Assembly (NCBI RefSeq): GCF_001693515.2
Contig: NZ_CP042968.1
Location: forward strand, 3,782,001 to 3,846,000
Direction: 5' to 3'
Length of the DNA: 64,000 nucleotides
From: Bradyrhizobium paxllaeri
GTDB taxonomy: Bacteria; Pseudomonadota; Alphaproteobacteria; Rhizobiales; Xanthobacteraceae
Position numbers and translations under genes: made by a program. Numbering within the stretch: the first letter of the stretch is position 1; each line of letters begins with the position of its first letter. Of the stretch, positions 24,707-32,960 are shown piece by piece. The notes beneath the pieces were generated by a model. That model ran no database searches. It was not told the DNA's origin and saw nothing but the letters and a program-made list of their open reading frames with translations.

Positions 24707-24911
24707 GGGGCTTGGCGATTGGCCACCGGCGGTGGCTCGCGCGATCGACGCCGATGTCTCGCTATCCGCAACTTCCTGCCCCTCATCACCGGGCGCGGGA
24801 GCAAGATGCCCTGACTATATGATAAGCAGAGCGCAGGATTGCGACTCCATCCAGAACGACAACAGAGCGCTCCACGGCACGCGTGCTTTGCATTACCAAC
24901 CGAGAAATGAG

Positions 24912-26090
24912 ATGCGTTTGAAAAACTGCCACAACTTCCACGATTTTCGCCGAATGGCCAAGCAGCGCCTTCCCGGACCGATTTTCAACTATATCGACGG
25001 TGCCGCCGACGACGAAGTCACGTATCGCCGCAATACGCGAGCCTTCGAAGATTGCGACCTGGTGCCGAACGTGCTGCGCGGCGTCAGCGATGTGGACATG
25101 TCGGTCACGATCATGGGGCAGCAGCTGGCCATGCCGGTCTATTGCTCGCCGACGGCGCTGCAGCGGTTGTTCCATCCGCAAGGCGAGCGCGCGGTGGCGG
25201 CGGCCGCCGGCAAATACGGCACCATGTTCGGCGTTTCCTCGCTCGGCACCGTGAGCCTCGAAGAAGCGCGCAGGATCAGCGGCGCTCCGCAGGTCTATCA
25301 GTTCTATTTCCACAGGGATCGCGGCTTGAACCGCGAGATGATGAATCGCGCCAAGCAGGCCGGCGTGGAGGTCATGATGCTGACCGTCGACAGCATCACC
25401 GGCGGCAACCGGGAGCGCGACAAGCGCACCGGCTTCGCCATCCCGTTCAAGCTCACTCTGGCCGGCATGGCGCAGTTCGCGATCAAGCCGGCCTGGGCGA
25501 TCAACTATTTCACGCATGAAAGCTTCAAGCTGCCGCAGTTGGACACCCATGTCGACATGGGGAGCGGTACCATGTCCATCAGCCGCTACTTCACCGAGAT
25601 GCTCGATCCCGCGATGAATTGGGATGACGTGGCCGAGATGGTGCAGCACTGGGGTGGGCAGTTCTGCCTCAAGGGCGTGATGTCGGCAGCAGACGCCAGA
25701 CGCGCGGTGGAGATCGGCTGCACGGGGATCGTGCTTTCCAATCACGGCGGTCGGCAGCTTGACGGTTCGCGCAGCGCCTTTGACCAACTGGCCGAGATTG
25801 TCGATGCGGTGGGCGACAGGATCGATGTCATCATGGACGGCGGCGTGCAGCGCGGCACCCACGTGCTCAAGGCACTATCGCTGGGAGCCAAGGCAGTAGG
25901 CCTTGGCCGCTACTATCTCTTTCCGTTGGCTGCTGCCGGGCAGGCGGGCGTGGAACGCGCGCTCGAGCAGATGCGGATCGAGATCGAACGCGGCATGAAG
26001 CTGATGGGCGTTACATCTGTCGATCAGCTGTCGTGCGAAAACCTGCGCTTCCATGCTGCCAGCTTCACTTCTTCGCGCCAGTCGTCGTAG
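24912..26090 (+). CDS. lldD: FMN-dependent alpha-hydroxyacid dehydrogenase (L-lactate dehydrogenase type)
   Basis: The protein has 392 residues from the ATG at 24912; an open upstream extension has no homology. It is an FMN TIM-barrel of the lactate/glycolate oxidase family: FNYIDGAADDEVTYRRNTRA, MPVYCSPTALQRLFHPQGER, GVSSLGTVSLEEARR, LTVDSITGGNRERD, then the catalytic-His loop GIVLSNHGGRQLDGSRSAFD and IMDGGVQRGTHVLKALSLGA with the phosphate site. It oxidises L-2-hydroxyacids. The length and the C-terminal membrane-type loop (FAIKPAWAINYFTHESF) fit quinone-linked LldD, but other 2-hydroxyacids are possible. Confidence 0.85.
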   Translation: MRLKNCHNFHDFRRMAKQRLPGPIFNYIDGAADDEVTYRRNTRAFEDCDLVPNVLRGVSDVDMSVTIMGQQLAMPVYCSPTALQRLFHPQGERAVAAAAGKYGTMFGVSSLGTVSLEEARRISGAPQVYQFYFHRDRGLNREMMNRAKQAGVEVMMLTVDSITGGNRERDKRTGFAIPFKLTLAGMAQFAIKPAWAINYFTHESFKLPQLDTHVDMGSGTMSISRYFTEMLDPAMNWDDVAEMVQHWGGQFCLKGVMSAADARRAVEIGCTGIVLSNHGGRQLDGSRSAFDQLAEIVDAVGDRIDVIMDGGVQRGTHVLKALSLGAKAVGLGRYYLFPLAAAGQAGVERALEQMRIEIERGMKLMGVTSVDQLSCENLRFHAASFTSSRQSS

Positions 26091-26175
26091 TATCGATGGG
26101 CCGGCGCCTCGCTGGCCGCTCGCGCGAATTGCGGACGGCTGATATCTCTTAACTCAAACGATCGAAGGAAACCTG

Positions 26176-26526
26176 ATGGCACGCGTGCGCTGTATCACCG
26201 AGATGGGCATGGGCGTCGACGTTCACGGGCGCGACGCCACCAAGGCCGCCAAGCGCGCCGTCTCGGACGCCATCCGCCATTCCAGCCTCGGCTTCTTCCG
26301 CATGCTGGGCAAGACCGCCAATGACATGTTCGTCGACGTCACGATCGCCGTGCCGAATCCGGAGGGGGTTGATACCGCGGCCGTGGCAAAAGAGCTGCCG
26401 TACGGCACCGTGAAAGTGACAGCGGTCGCTGGTGGGTTGGAAATTCCGTCCGAGAGCGGTAACGACCCCATTCTGATAGCCAACGCCGCCGTGATCGTCA
26501 GCTTCGACGACGGCAAGACGGCCTAA
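26176..26526 (+). CDS. Lin0512-family protein
   Basis: This 116-residue protein matches the Lin0512 family: RCITEMGMGVDVHGRDATKA, AKRAVSDAIRHSSLGFFRML and a C-terminal SGNDPILIANAAVIVSFDDG. The family is small, conserved and of unknown function. A GAAGGAA site precedes the ATG. The IlvD-type dehydratase follows after 63 bases, and I recall Lin0512 proteins next to sugar-acid metabolic genes, so a shared pathway is a reasonable inference. Confidence 0.8.
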   Translation: MARVRCITEMGMGVDVHGRDATKAAKRAVSDAIRHSSLGFFRMLGKTANDMFVDVTIAVPNPEGVDTAAVAKELPYGTVKVTAVAGGLEIPSESGNDPILIANAAVIVSFDDGKTA

Positions 26527-26589
26527 CCTCACTCCCAAACAGGCGGAACGCTGGCATCGGCGATCCAATCAGAAGACCTGGAGCACCTC

Positions 26590-28311
26590 ATGACGACGCA
26601 GGACAGCAGCACCTATTGGAAGCGGTCGCGGGTCGAACTGCGCGCCGCCGGTTTCGATCCGGATCGCGCCGCGGAGACCAGCGCGGTGGTGACCATCGCC
26701 AGCGCTTGGACCAATGCCCATCGCTGCAACAACCGCGTTCGCACGATCGCGGATTTCCTGGTGGAAATCCTGGCCGAGCGCGGCGGGCAGGGATTGGTCG
26801 TCGGGGCGCCGGCGGTGTCTGACGCGTTGACGCAGGGCACGCCGACGGCGGGCTACAGCCTCGCGTCGCGCGACGTCGTCGCCGACTGTTTCGAGATCGG
26901 CCATTATGCCCATCATGGCGACGCCATGATCGTGATCTCCGGCTGCGACAAGACCGGGGCTGCCGCGCTGATGCCGCTGGCGCGCACCAATGCCTTCGGG
27001 CTCGTGCTCTATCCCGGCACCAGCACGCCCGGCCGCGTGTCGTTCGGGGCGTGGGCGGGCAAGGGCAACAATCTGACCATCATGGATTACGCCGAGGCCC
27101 GCGCCGCCAACGAGTCCGGGCGCCTCTCCGGCGAGGAGCTATTGGAAGTCGAGCGCAATGTGATGCCCGGCAGCGGCACCTGCGGCGCGATGTTCACGGC
27201 CAACACCATGAGCACGATTGCGGAATCGATCGGCATGATGCTGCCGCGCGGTGCCTCGCATCCTGCCGATTACAACGCCGGCAGCGACATCCACGCCGAT
27301 GTCCGCGCCCAGGCGCGCGCCTCCGTCGATGCGCTCTATAGGCTGATGCAGGCCGGCATCCGGCCGCGCGACATCATGACCGAGCGTGCGTTCGAAAATG
27401 CCATCACGACCATCTATGCGATGGGCGGTTCGACCAACATGTATCTGCATCTGCTGGCGGTTGCGCGTGAGGCCCAGGTGCCGATCACGATCGAACGCAT
27501 CCAGGCAGTTGGCGAGCGCGTCCCGCTATTGGCCAATCTGCAGCCGCACGGTCCATTCGCGATGGGCAGCCTGCATGCAATCGGCGGCGTGCCGGTCGTG
27601 ATGAAGGAATTGCTGCGCGCCGGCTTCCTGCATGGCGATGTCATGACGGTGACGGGCAAGACGTTGGCAGAAAATCTCGCCGATGTTCCGACATTGGAGC
27701 AGCTGCCGCCGCAGGAGATCGTTTCCCCGGTGTCGAAACCGGTCGCGCCGGCCAACAATCACATCAGCGTTCTCAAGGGCAATCTGGCGCCGGAGAGCTG
27801 CCTGCTCAAACTCTCGGGCAAGACGCTTGAGAAGGGGCAGTTTCGCGGCACCGCCCGCGTATTCGAGTCCGAAGCCGATACGATGGCCGCGATCCGTGCC
27901 GGCGAGATTGTCGCTGGCAACGTGATCGTGGTGCGCAATGTCGGTCCGGTCGGCGGACCCGGCATGCCCGAGATGGTGATGCTGACCATCCAGTTGCAGG
28001 GGCGGGGCCTCGGCGAGGACGTCGCCCTGATCACCGACGGTCGCTTCTCCGGCGTCTCGCATGGCATCCTGATCGGTCACATCTCGCCGGAAGCCGCGCG
28101 CGGCGGCCCGATTGCGGCGGTGCGCGATGGCGACACCATCGTGATCGATCCAGGCGCACGTACCCTTAGTCTCGAGGTGCCGGCGGAAGAGATCGCCCGC
28201 CGCATGGCCGACTGGCGCGCGCCGGCATCGGTGGCGCAGGTGCGACCCGGCTCGGTGCACGACAAATACATCCGGCTCGTATCGTCGGCGCATTACGGGT
28301 GTGTGTTGTAA
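26590..28311 (+). CDS. IlvD/Edd-family dehydratase, probably acting on a sugar acid
   Basis: This 573-residue Fe-S dehydratase has three cysteines at positions 46 (NAHRCNNR), 119 (SGCDKTG) and 198 (GSGTCGAM), which match the three cluster ligands of the dihydroxyacid/aldonate dehydratases. The C-terminal domain has VGPVGGPGMPEMV and TDGRFSGVSHGILIGHISPE. The family contains IlvD (branched-chain synthesis), Edd (phosphogluconate) and sugar-acid dehydratases. The neighbours (an alpha-hydroxyacid dehydrogenase and Lin0512) suggest a catabolic sugar-acid role here rather than IlvD. Confidence 0.82.
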   Translation: MTTQDSSTYWKRSRVELRAAGFDPDRAAETSAVVTIASAWTNAHRCNNRVRTIADFLVEILAERGGQGLVVGAPAVSDALTQGTPTAGYSLASRDVVADCFEIGHYAHHGDAMIVISGCDKTGAAALMPLARTNAFGLVLYPGTSTPGRVSFGAWAGKGNNLTIMDYAEARAANESGRLSGEELLEVERNVMPGSGTCGAMFTANTMSTIAESIGMMLPRGASHPADYNAGSDIHADVRAQARASVDALYRLMQAGIRPRDIMTERAFENAITTIYAMGGSTNMYLHLLAVAREAQVPITIERIQAVGERVPLLANLQPHGPFAMGSLHAIGGVPVVMKELLRAGFLHGDVMTVTGKTLAENLADVPTLEQLPPQEIVSPVSKPVAPANNHISVLKGNLAPESCLLKLSGKTLEKGQFRGTARVFESEADTMAAIRAGEIVAGNVIVVRNVGPVGGPGMPEMVMLTIQLQGRGLGEDVALITDGRFSGVSHGILIGHISPEAARGGPIAAVRDGDTIVIDPGARTLSLEVPAEEIARRMADWRAPASVAQVRPGSVHDKYIRLVSSAHYGCVL

Positions 28312-28341
28312 GTATGGGCTATGCGTTTGCGACATCTGCAT

Positions 28342-28848
28342 TCAGTCGCGCGACATGATCGATGCAGCAATATCGGTGATAGACCTGAGGAGGATCAGCG
28401 GATCATCTTTCGAAGGAATAAAGCCGCGTCGCCTCCAAAAAGCCGCCGCCTCGATATCGACGGCATTGACGATGAGCGCGCGGCCGCCAATCAGGCTGGC
28501 TGCAGTTACACAGCGTTGCAGCGCATGCTTAAGCAGTCCTGTGCCAATTCCCATTCCGCTATGGTTCTGATCTGCGGCAAGCTGCCCCAACAACAGGCAA
28601 GGAACTGGATCTGGCGGCTGGCCTGTACGAATCGATCGCGGCAACGTTGCGGGAAGAATCGCCGTAGGCGCGAGGCCGTAGTATCCAAGGACACGGTTGG
28701 CCTCATGAACGACCATGACGGCCGTAAAGCCCTTCCCTTGATTGGACAGCGCCCGCGTTTTCAGCCATCGGTCCAGCGACGGCTTCCCGCAGGAAAACTC
28801 GGAAACGTCATGAACAGCCGTCAATGGTTCCGGCTCGGAAATGGCCAC
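28342..28848 (-). CDS. GNAT toxin of a TacT-type toxin-antitoxin pair
   Basis: The protein has 168 residues from GTG 28848. It follows the TacT pattern: LTAVHDVSEFSCGKPSLDRW with LKTRALSNQGKG, then YYGLAPTAILPATLP, an acetyl-CoA loop in QNHSGMGIGTGLLKHALQR, and AAAFWRRRGFIPSKDDPLIL near the end. TacT toxins acetylate aminoacyl-tRNA and stop translation. At the site where TacT has its catalytic Tyr (AFYxxxGF) this protein has Trp. The gene starts 3 bases after the antitoxin stop. Confidence 0.8.
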   Translation of the reverse strand: MAISEPEPLTAVHDVSEFSCGKPSLDRWLKTRALSNQGKGFTAVMVVHEANRVLGYYGLAPTAILPATLPRSIRTGQPPDPVPCLLLGQLAADQNHSGMGIGTGLLKHALQRCVTAASLIGGRALIVNAVDIEAAAFWRRRGFIPSKDDPLILLRSITDIAASIMSRD

Positions 28849-28851
28849 CCG

Positions 28852-29154
28852 TCACTTCTCGGCTTTTGGGTTCCTGGATTCCCACGGAGCGGCCCGTTGA
28901 AATAGTTCGACCATTTCGGGCACCGGGCGCGCGGGCTTCGAAAGAACCTCGACAAAGGCCTTGAAGCCGGCCGGGCTCATCCGGATGGGTGCCGTTTCCA
29001 TCAGAACATCCTCCGCCGCTCGCACTGCTGCATCACGTACGAAATCCGTACGCGAACGGCCGCGCAAGGCTGCCGCACGATCGATGATGGCTATGTCAGT
29101 TTCGGGCAGCCGCATCGATAGCGGGTGCTCTTTTCGCTTTATGACGCGTGGCAT
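28852..29154 (-). CDS. DUF1778 ribbon-helix-helix antitoxin, TacA-type
   Basis: This 100-residue protein has an N-terminal ribbon-helix-helix domain: KEHPLSMRLPETDIAIIDRA (strand and helix 1), then ALRGRSRTDFVRDAAVRAAE (helix 2). The C-terminal tail (PAGFKAFVEVLSKPARPVPE) would wrap the toxin. It is first in the operon, with a GGAGGT site, and a perfect palindrome upstream is the likely binding site. It neutralises the GNAT toxin and represses the operon, by analogy with TacA. Confidence 0.83.
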   Translation of the reverse strand: MPRVIKRKEHPLSMRLPETDIAIIDRAAALRGRSRTDFVRDAAVRAAEDVLMETAPIRMSPAGFKAFVEVLSKPARPVPEMVELFQRAAPWESRNPKAEK

Positions 29155-29192
29155 TTTGGAACCTCCAACAAAGATTTCGTACCCGGATGTAG

Positions 29193-29208
29193 TGTATTTT
29201 ACAATACA
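29193..29208 (-). promoter_or_regulatory. Palindromic operator of the toxin-antitoxin operon
   Basis: TGTATT (29193-29198), TTAC, and AATACA (29203-29208) make a perfect 6-4-6 inverted repeat about 40 bases upstream of the antitoxin start. It is AT-rich in a GC-rich region, as expected at a promoter. Binding by the ribbon-helix-helix antitoxin is inferred. Confidence 0.5.
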
Positions 29209-29254
29209 GAAATTTCGATTGCGCGCCGGCTTCGTTCATGATCTGTTCTAGTCG

Positions 29255-29800
29255 ATGATGGACAAGTTTACAAGCCGTAGTAGTGCCCGCTTATTCCTCG
29301 CGGCCGTTCCCGACGCGGGGACGGCAGAGCGGATTCACCAATTGGCTTGCGTGCTCAAGCGAGCGCATCAGTTTGACGGCAAGCTCATTGCGCCCGGGCG
29401 GCTGCACATTTCGCTGTTCGCTCTCAGCGGGTTGCCTGAAGGTCAGTTTTGCGCCGCTTGGGAGGCGGCCATGGATGTGCGAACCCAGCCGTTCGAGGTC
29501 TCTTTCGATCGCACGGCAAGCTTTCGGGGGCGACCGGGCAATCGTCCGTTCGTCCTGATCGGAGAGAATGGATTGCGCCATTTGCAGTCGTTTCGTCAAA
29601 CGATCGGCGCCGCGATGACACGAAGAGGGTTGAGGAGGCTGGCCAATACGAATTTTACGCCACATGTCACGCTGCTGTATGACGCGCGTGGCGCAGATGA
29701 GTATCCAGTCGAACCGATTGGCTGGACGGTTAGCGAGTTCGTACTCATCCGCAGCTTGAACGGCCACGAACACCTCGTACGATGGCCTTTGTGGGTGTGA
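29255..29800 (+). CDS. thpR: RNA 2',3'-cyclic phosphodiesterase / LigT-like 2H phosphoesterase
   Basis: In this 181-residue 2H phosphoesterase, LFLAAVPDAGTAERIHQLA opens the fold, with the first catalytic motif as GRLHISLF (His-x-Ser in place of His-x-Thr, about residues 49-56) and the second as FTPHVTLLYD (His-x-Thr). Such enzymes open 2',3'-cyclic phosphates on RNA or related substrates. ATG codons at 29255 and 29258 are both possible. It stands between the TA operon and a convergent HAD gene. Confidence 0.8.
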   Translation: MMDKFTSRSSARLFLAAVPDAGTAERIHQLACVLKRAHQFDGKLIAPGRLHISLFALSGLPEGQFCAAWEAAMDVRTQPFEVSFDRTASFRGRPGNRPFVLIGENGLRHLQSFRQTIGAAMTRRGLRRLANTNFTPHVTLLYDARGADEYPVEPIGWTVSEFVLIRSLNGHEHLVRWPLWV

Positions 29801-29841
29801 CAGGTAACAGGCGGAGTTATCAAGCGGACATTCGCGAAGTG

Positions 29842-30477
29842 TTATTTCTTTATAGTGAGCCGCTGCATCATCTCCTCGATCGAATTGAACAGATGCGTCG
29901 GCCCTGCGGCCTGCAGCGCAATTGGCAGCGCATACCCCCAGGCCACCGCCCCCGAATCCATCCCGGCTGCCTTCGCGGCTTCGATGTCGCGGATCTCGTC
30001 GCCGATGCAGATAGTCTCCGAAGGTTTCACGCCGAGCTTGCGCGCGACACGCCGGAATTTCCAGTGCTTGCCGAACAGCGCGGCGCCGCAATCGAAGCGG
30101 GTGATCAGGCTCGTGGCGGGACCGAGCCCCTGCCGGACGGATGCTTCGCTATCGGAGCTGACGATGGCAGTTTTGATCCCGACGCGCTGCAGGTCGGTCA
30201 GCAAGGCCGGGACGCCATTGAACAGCGATATTTCGCTCGCCGCGGCCAGTTTGCGCTTTCGCATGTCGTTGACGATGGCCGGCAGTTGCCACGTGGATAC
30301 GTTAAGCCGCGCCATGAGTTCGCGGGCGGTCAGGCCGCGCAATCCCTCCATTTCCTCGTCGGGAACGGGCGTGAGGTTGAAGCGCGCGACCATGTCGTGA
30401 AACGACGCTCGAAACCATGGAAGCGAGTCGGCAAGCGTGCCGTCAAAGTCGAAGATGGCGAGGCGATAGCGTGTCAT
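29842..30477 (-). CDS. HAD-superfamily hydrolase, phosphoglycolate phosphatase-like
   Basis: This 211-residue HAD phosphatase has motif I IFDFDGTLADSL with Asp10 and Asp12, a helical cap (residues about 15-85), motif II TAIVSSDSE, motif III Lys in KHWKFRRVARKLG, and motif IV ICIGDEIRDIEAAKAAGMDS. It most resembles Gph/PhnX-like small phosphatases, and the natural substrate is unknown. It starts 21 bases after the SDR gene end and runs in the same direction. Confidence 0.82.
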   Translation of the reverse strand: MTRYRLAIFDFDGTLADSLPWFRASFHDMVARFNLTPVPDEEMEGLRGLTARELMARLNVSTWQLPAIVNDMRKRKLAAASEISLFNGVPALLTDLQRVGIKTAIVSSDSEASVRQGLGPATSLITRFDCGAALFGKHWKFRRVARKLGVKPSETICIGDEIRDIEAAKAAGMDSGAVAWGYALPIALQAAGPTHLFNSIEEMMQRLTIKK

Positions 30478-30498
30478 GGGAAATCGGCTTTCGGCGCG

Positions 30499-31365
30499 TT
30501 ATTCGTCGCCGCCGAAATAGGCCGGCTTTCCGGTGGTCCAGGTTTCGCCCCAGAGCTGGCCGCCGCCATCGACCGTGAGCGTTTCACCGGTGACGAATTT
30601 GGCCGAAGGTCCCGCGAGGAAGGCGGTGGCTTCGGCGACTTCCCAGGGTGAGCCGACCCGCATCATCGGATTCGAGCGCGGGTAGGCGGCGCGGGCCTCC
30701 GGCGCGTAGACACTCCAGCCCTCGGTCTCGATTGCGCCGGGCGCCACGCAGTTGACCCGAATGTTCAGCGGCGCCCATTCGACCGCGACGGCGCGCGACA
30801 ATCCGATCACGCCGCTGCGCGCCGCAATGGTGTGCGCGATGCCGTAGAGGCCATGCGTCGTCACCACCACGATGTTGACGATGCTGCCGGGATGCTTGTG
30901 ATCGCGCCAGCGCTGCGCGGCGGCCTGCATCATGTACCAGGTGCCGTTCAGATTGGTGTTGATGACGGCGTTCCAGCCTTTCACGGAAAAATCGATCGCA
31001 GCTTGCGGAAATTGTCCGCCGGCGCTGTTGACCAGGCTATCGACGCGGCCCTGCGCAGCCCAGATCGTGTCGAAGAGAGCGCTGACCGCATCGGGCTGCC
31101 TGATGTCAGCGACATGCGCGGAGGCCTTGAGGCTGCGGTCCGCCAGTTGGGCCACCAGCGCATCGAGCTTGCCGCCGTCGCGCCCCACCACGGCGACATG
31201 CGCGCCGAGCCGCGCGAACAGCCAGGCGATCGCGCGGCCAATGCCGCCGGCACCGCCCGTCACGATGACGACCTGATCCTTCAGCGCGTCGCTTGCGAAG
31301 ACGGTCGGATGAACCGCGAGCTCCGCGTCGGTCAGGCCAAGCTTTGGTGGTGGGTGGTCGGTCAT
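30499..31365 (-). CDS. SDR-family oxidoreductase with a non-standard active site
   Basis: The protein has 288 residues. The Rossmann motif VIVTGGAGGIGRAIAWLFA and the NAG-like NSAGGQFPQAA are clear. The usual catalytic YxxxK is replaced: the aligned segment reads TIAARSGVIGLSRAVAVEWA, where a standard SDR has YSASKAGV, so Tyr is Thr and Lys is Arg. The end is typical: GSPWEVAEATAFLAGPSAKF and GETLTVDGGGQLWGE. It resembles the peroxisomal 2,4-dienoyl-CoA reductase branch, which also lacks the Tyr. It is divergent from the GST gene. Confidence 0.8.
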   Translation of the reverse strand: MTDHPPPKLGLTDAELAVHPTVFASDALKDQVVIVTGGAGGIGRAIAWLFARLGAHVAVVGRDGGKLDALVAQLADRSLKASAHVADIRQPDAVSALFDTIWAAQGRVDSLVNSAGGQFPQAAIDFSVKGWNAVINTNLNGTWYMMQAAAQRWRDHKHPGSIVNIVVVTTHGLYGIAHTIAARSGVIGLSRAVAVEWAPLNIRVNCVAPGAIETEGWSVYAPEARAAYPRSNPMMRVGSPWEVAEATAFLAGPSAKFVTGETLTVDGGGQLWGETWTTGKPAYFGGDE

Positions 31366-31444
31366 GGATCGGCGCGGGCCTTGTTATATGCGGCATCAGC
31401 CGTACATTAACCCCGCACCGGAAACCAAGCAAAAGAGCCAGTTG

Positions 31445-32152
31445 ATGCCCGATCTCTCCCTTTTCCCAATCACCAAACGCTGGCCCGCCAAACACCCCGA
31501 TCGTCTTCAGCTCTACTCGTTGCCGACACCGAATGGCGTCAAGGTCTCGATCATGCTCGAGGAGATCGGCTTGCCCTATGAGGTGCATCTGGTCGATTTC
31601 GGCAAGGACGACCAGAAGACGCCGGAATTTTTGTCGCTGAATCCAAACGGCAAGATCCCGGCGATCCTCGATCCCAACGGGCCTGGCGGCAAGCCGTTGC
31701 CGTTATTCGAGTCCGGGGCGATCCTGCAATATCTTGCTGACAAGACCGGCAAGCTGCTGCCTGATGATCCGGCGCGGCGATACCAGGCCATTCAGTGGTT
31801 GCACTTCCAGATGGGCGGCATCGGGCCGATGTTCGGGCAGGTCGGCTTCTTCCACAAATTCGCCGGCAAGGAATATGAGGACAAGCGGCCGCTCGAACGC
31901 TACGTGACCGAATCGAAACGCCTGCTCGATGTGGTGGAGACGCGACTTGCCGGTCGGCAATGGATCATGGACGACGAATACACCATCGCCGATATTTCCA
32001 TGCTGGGCTGGGTGCGCAACCTGATCGGATTCTACGGGGCGCGCGATCTCGTCGCGTTCGATACGCTGAAGCAGGTGCCGGCATGGCTGGAGCGCGGGCT
32101 CGCCCGTCCGGCGGTGCAGCGCGGGCTCGAGATACCGAAACGGCCTACTTGA
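31445..32152 (+). CDS. Glutathione S-transferase, YghU/YfcG (nu) type
   Basis: The protein has 235 residues from the ATG at 31445. The thioredoxin-like domain has LQLYSLPTPNGVKVSIMLEE with the TPNG motif of nu-class GSTs, then GKIPAILDPNGPGGKPLPLF and ESGAILQYLADKTGKLLP. The helical domain has FQMGGIGPMFGQVGFFHKFA, a second signature of this class, and YTIADISMLGWVRN. Nu-class enzymes have disulfide reductase activity with glutathione. Its last 8 bases overlap the convergent dsbB gene. Confidence 0.86.
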   Translation: MPDLSLFPITKRWPAKHPDRLQLYSLPTPNGVKVSIMLEEIGLPYEVHLVDFGKDDQKTPEFLSLNPNGKIPAILDPNGPGGKPLPLFESGAILQYLADKTGKLLPDDPARRYQAIQWLHFQMGGIGPMFGQVGFFHKFAGKEYEDKRPLERYVTESKRLLDVVETRLAGRQWIMDDEYTIADISMLGWVRNLIGFYGARDLVAFDTLKQVPAWLERGLARPAVQRGLEIPKRPT

Positions 32153-32693
32153 GCAGTTCGTAAATGACGGGGTTGTCGGCGCAGGGGCCGAAGCCGCATT
32201 CGAGCAGCGTCGTTACCACGTTCGCGGCCGTCAGCGCGATCACGAGCCACACCGCGATCTGGGCGAACGGACCGCCGGTGGGCGGCAGCGCGGCGCCATC
32301 GTCTTCGAACTGACGGTCGAACAGCATGACGACGGCGATCAGGATGATCGCGGCAATGAAGCCGATCAGCGCCCAGGTGTAATAGTGGTAGCCCAGCAAT
32401 GCCGAGCCATAGCCGGCGTCGCCGGGCAGGATGTGGAGCAGCACTTGCCGGGTCGATGCAACGGCACCCGCGACCGCCGCCAGCAGCGACATCGCATAGT
32501 GGCTGGGGCGGGGGCCGAAACGGATATTGAGGATCGGGCCGACGGCGAGCGCCGCGAACAGGATTCGCTGCAGCAGGCAGAGCGGGCAGGGCAGCTCATT
32601 CAGGATGAACTGCGCCGCGAAGGCCGCCGCCAGCACCAGCGCCACGGCATAGAGGCTGAGTGCATTCAGCGTGATGGCGCGCGTCTGGGTCAT
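32145..32693 (-). CDS. dsbB: DsbB-type disulfide oxidoreductase with a C-terminal cysteine pair
   Basis: The protein has 182 residues with five predicted membrane helices (about 9-31, 38-57, 66-88, 106-124, 142-163). The quinone-linked CPLC motif is at 36-39 after helix 1. E. coli DsbB has its second Cys pair in the loop after helix 3, but that loop here (PGDAGYGSALLGYHYYT) has none. Instead CGFGPC (166-171) lies beyond a fifth helix, again on the periplasmic side by the positive-inside rule. It should reoxidise a DsbA-like partner. A DUF5993 gene lies 6 bases upstream. Confidence 0.82.
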   Translation of the reverse strand: MTQTRAITLNALSLYAVALVLAAAFAAQFILNELPCPLCLLQRILFAALAVGPILNIRFGPRPSHYAMSLLAAVAGAVASTRQVLLHILPGDAGYGSALLGYHYYTWALIGFIAAIILIAVVMLFDRQFEDDGAALPPTGGPFAQIAVWLVIALTAANVVTTLLECGFGPCADNPVIYELLK

Positions 32694-32699
32694 GCGTCC

Positions 32700-32858
32700 T
32701 CAGAACGACAGTTTCAGCGTGTCGGTCGCGTGGTGGAGATAGGTGGCAACGCACGCTACAAGGACAGCTGCGAACAGGCCCAGCGCCAGCGGGCGCTGAC
32801 CGCACCAGGCGACCAGCATCACGATGGCCGCGGCCAGAAACAATATGGTGAATTCCAT
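32700..32858 (-). CDS. DUF5993-like small membrane protein
   Basis: This 52-residue protein reads MEFTILFLAAAIVMLVAWCG, then QRPLALGLFAAVLVACVATY and LHHATDTLKLSF. It has two membrane helices, and the LHHATDxLxLSF end is typical of DUF5993 proteins, which I recall beside dsbB. Each helix carries one cysteine. The start is at 32858 with a weak site (GGGA). It is the first gene of the pair with dsbB and might be a subunit or stabiliser, by inference. Confidence 0.7.
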   Translation of the reverse strand: MEFTILFLAAAIVMLVAWCGQRPLALGLFAAVLVACVATYLHHATDTLKLSF

Positions 32859-32960
32859 CGGCGGGTCCCGGCAGAGATGCGTCAGTCTATGATAGATTCG
32901 CCGATCTGCTCACCTCTAATCGGTCCAACGGACCAATAACCGCCATTCCGGAATGCGAAA

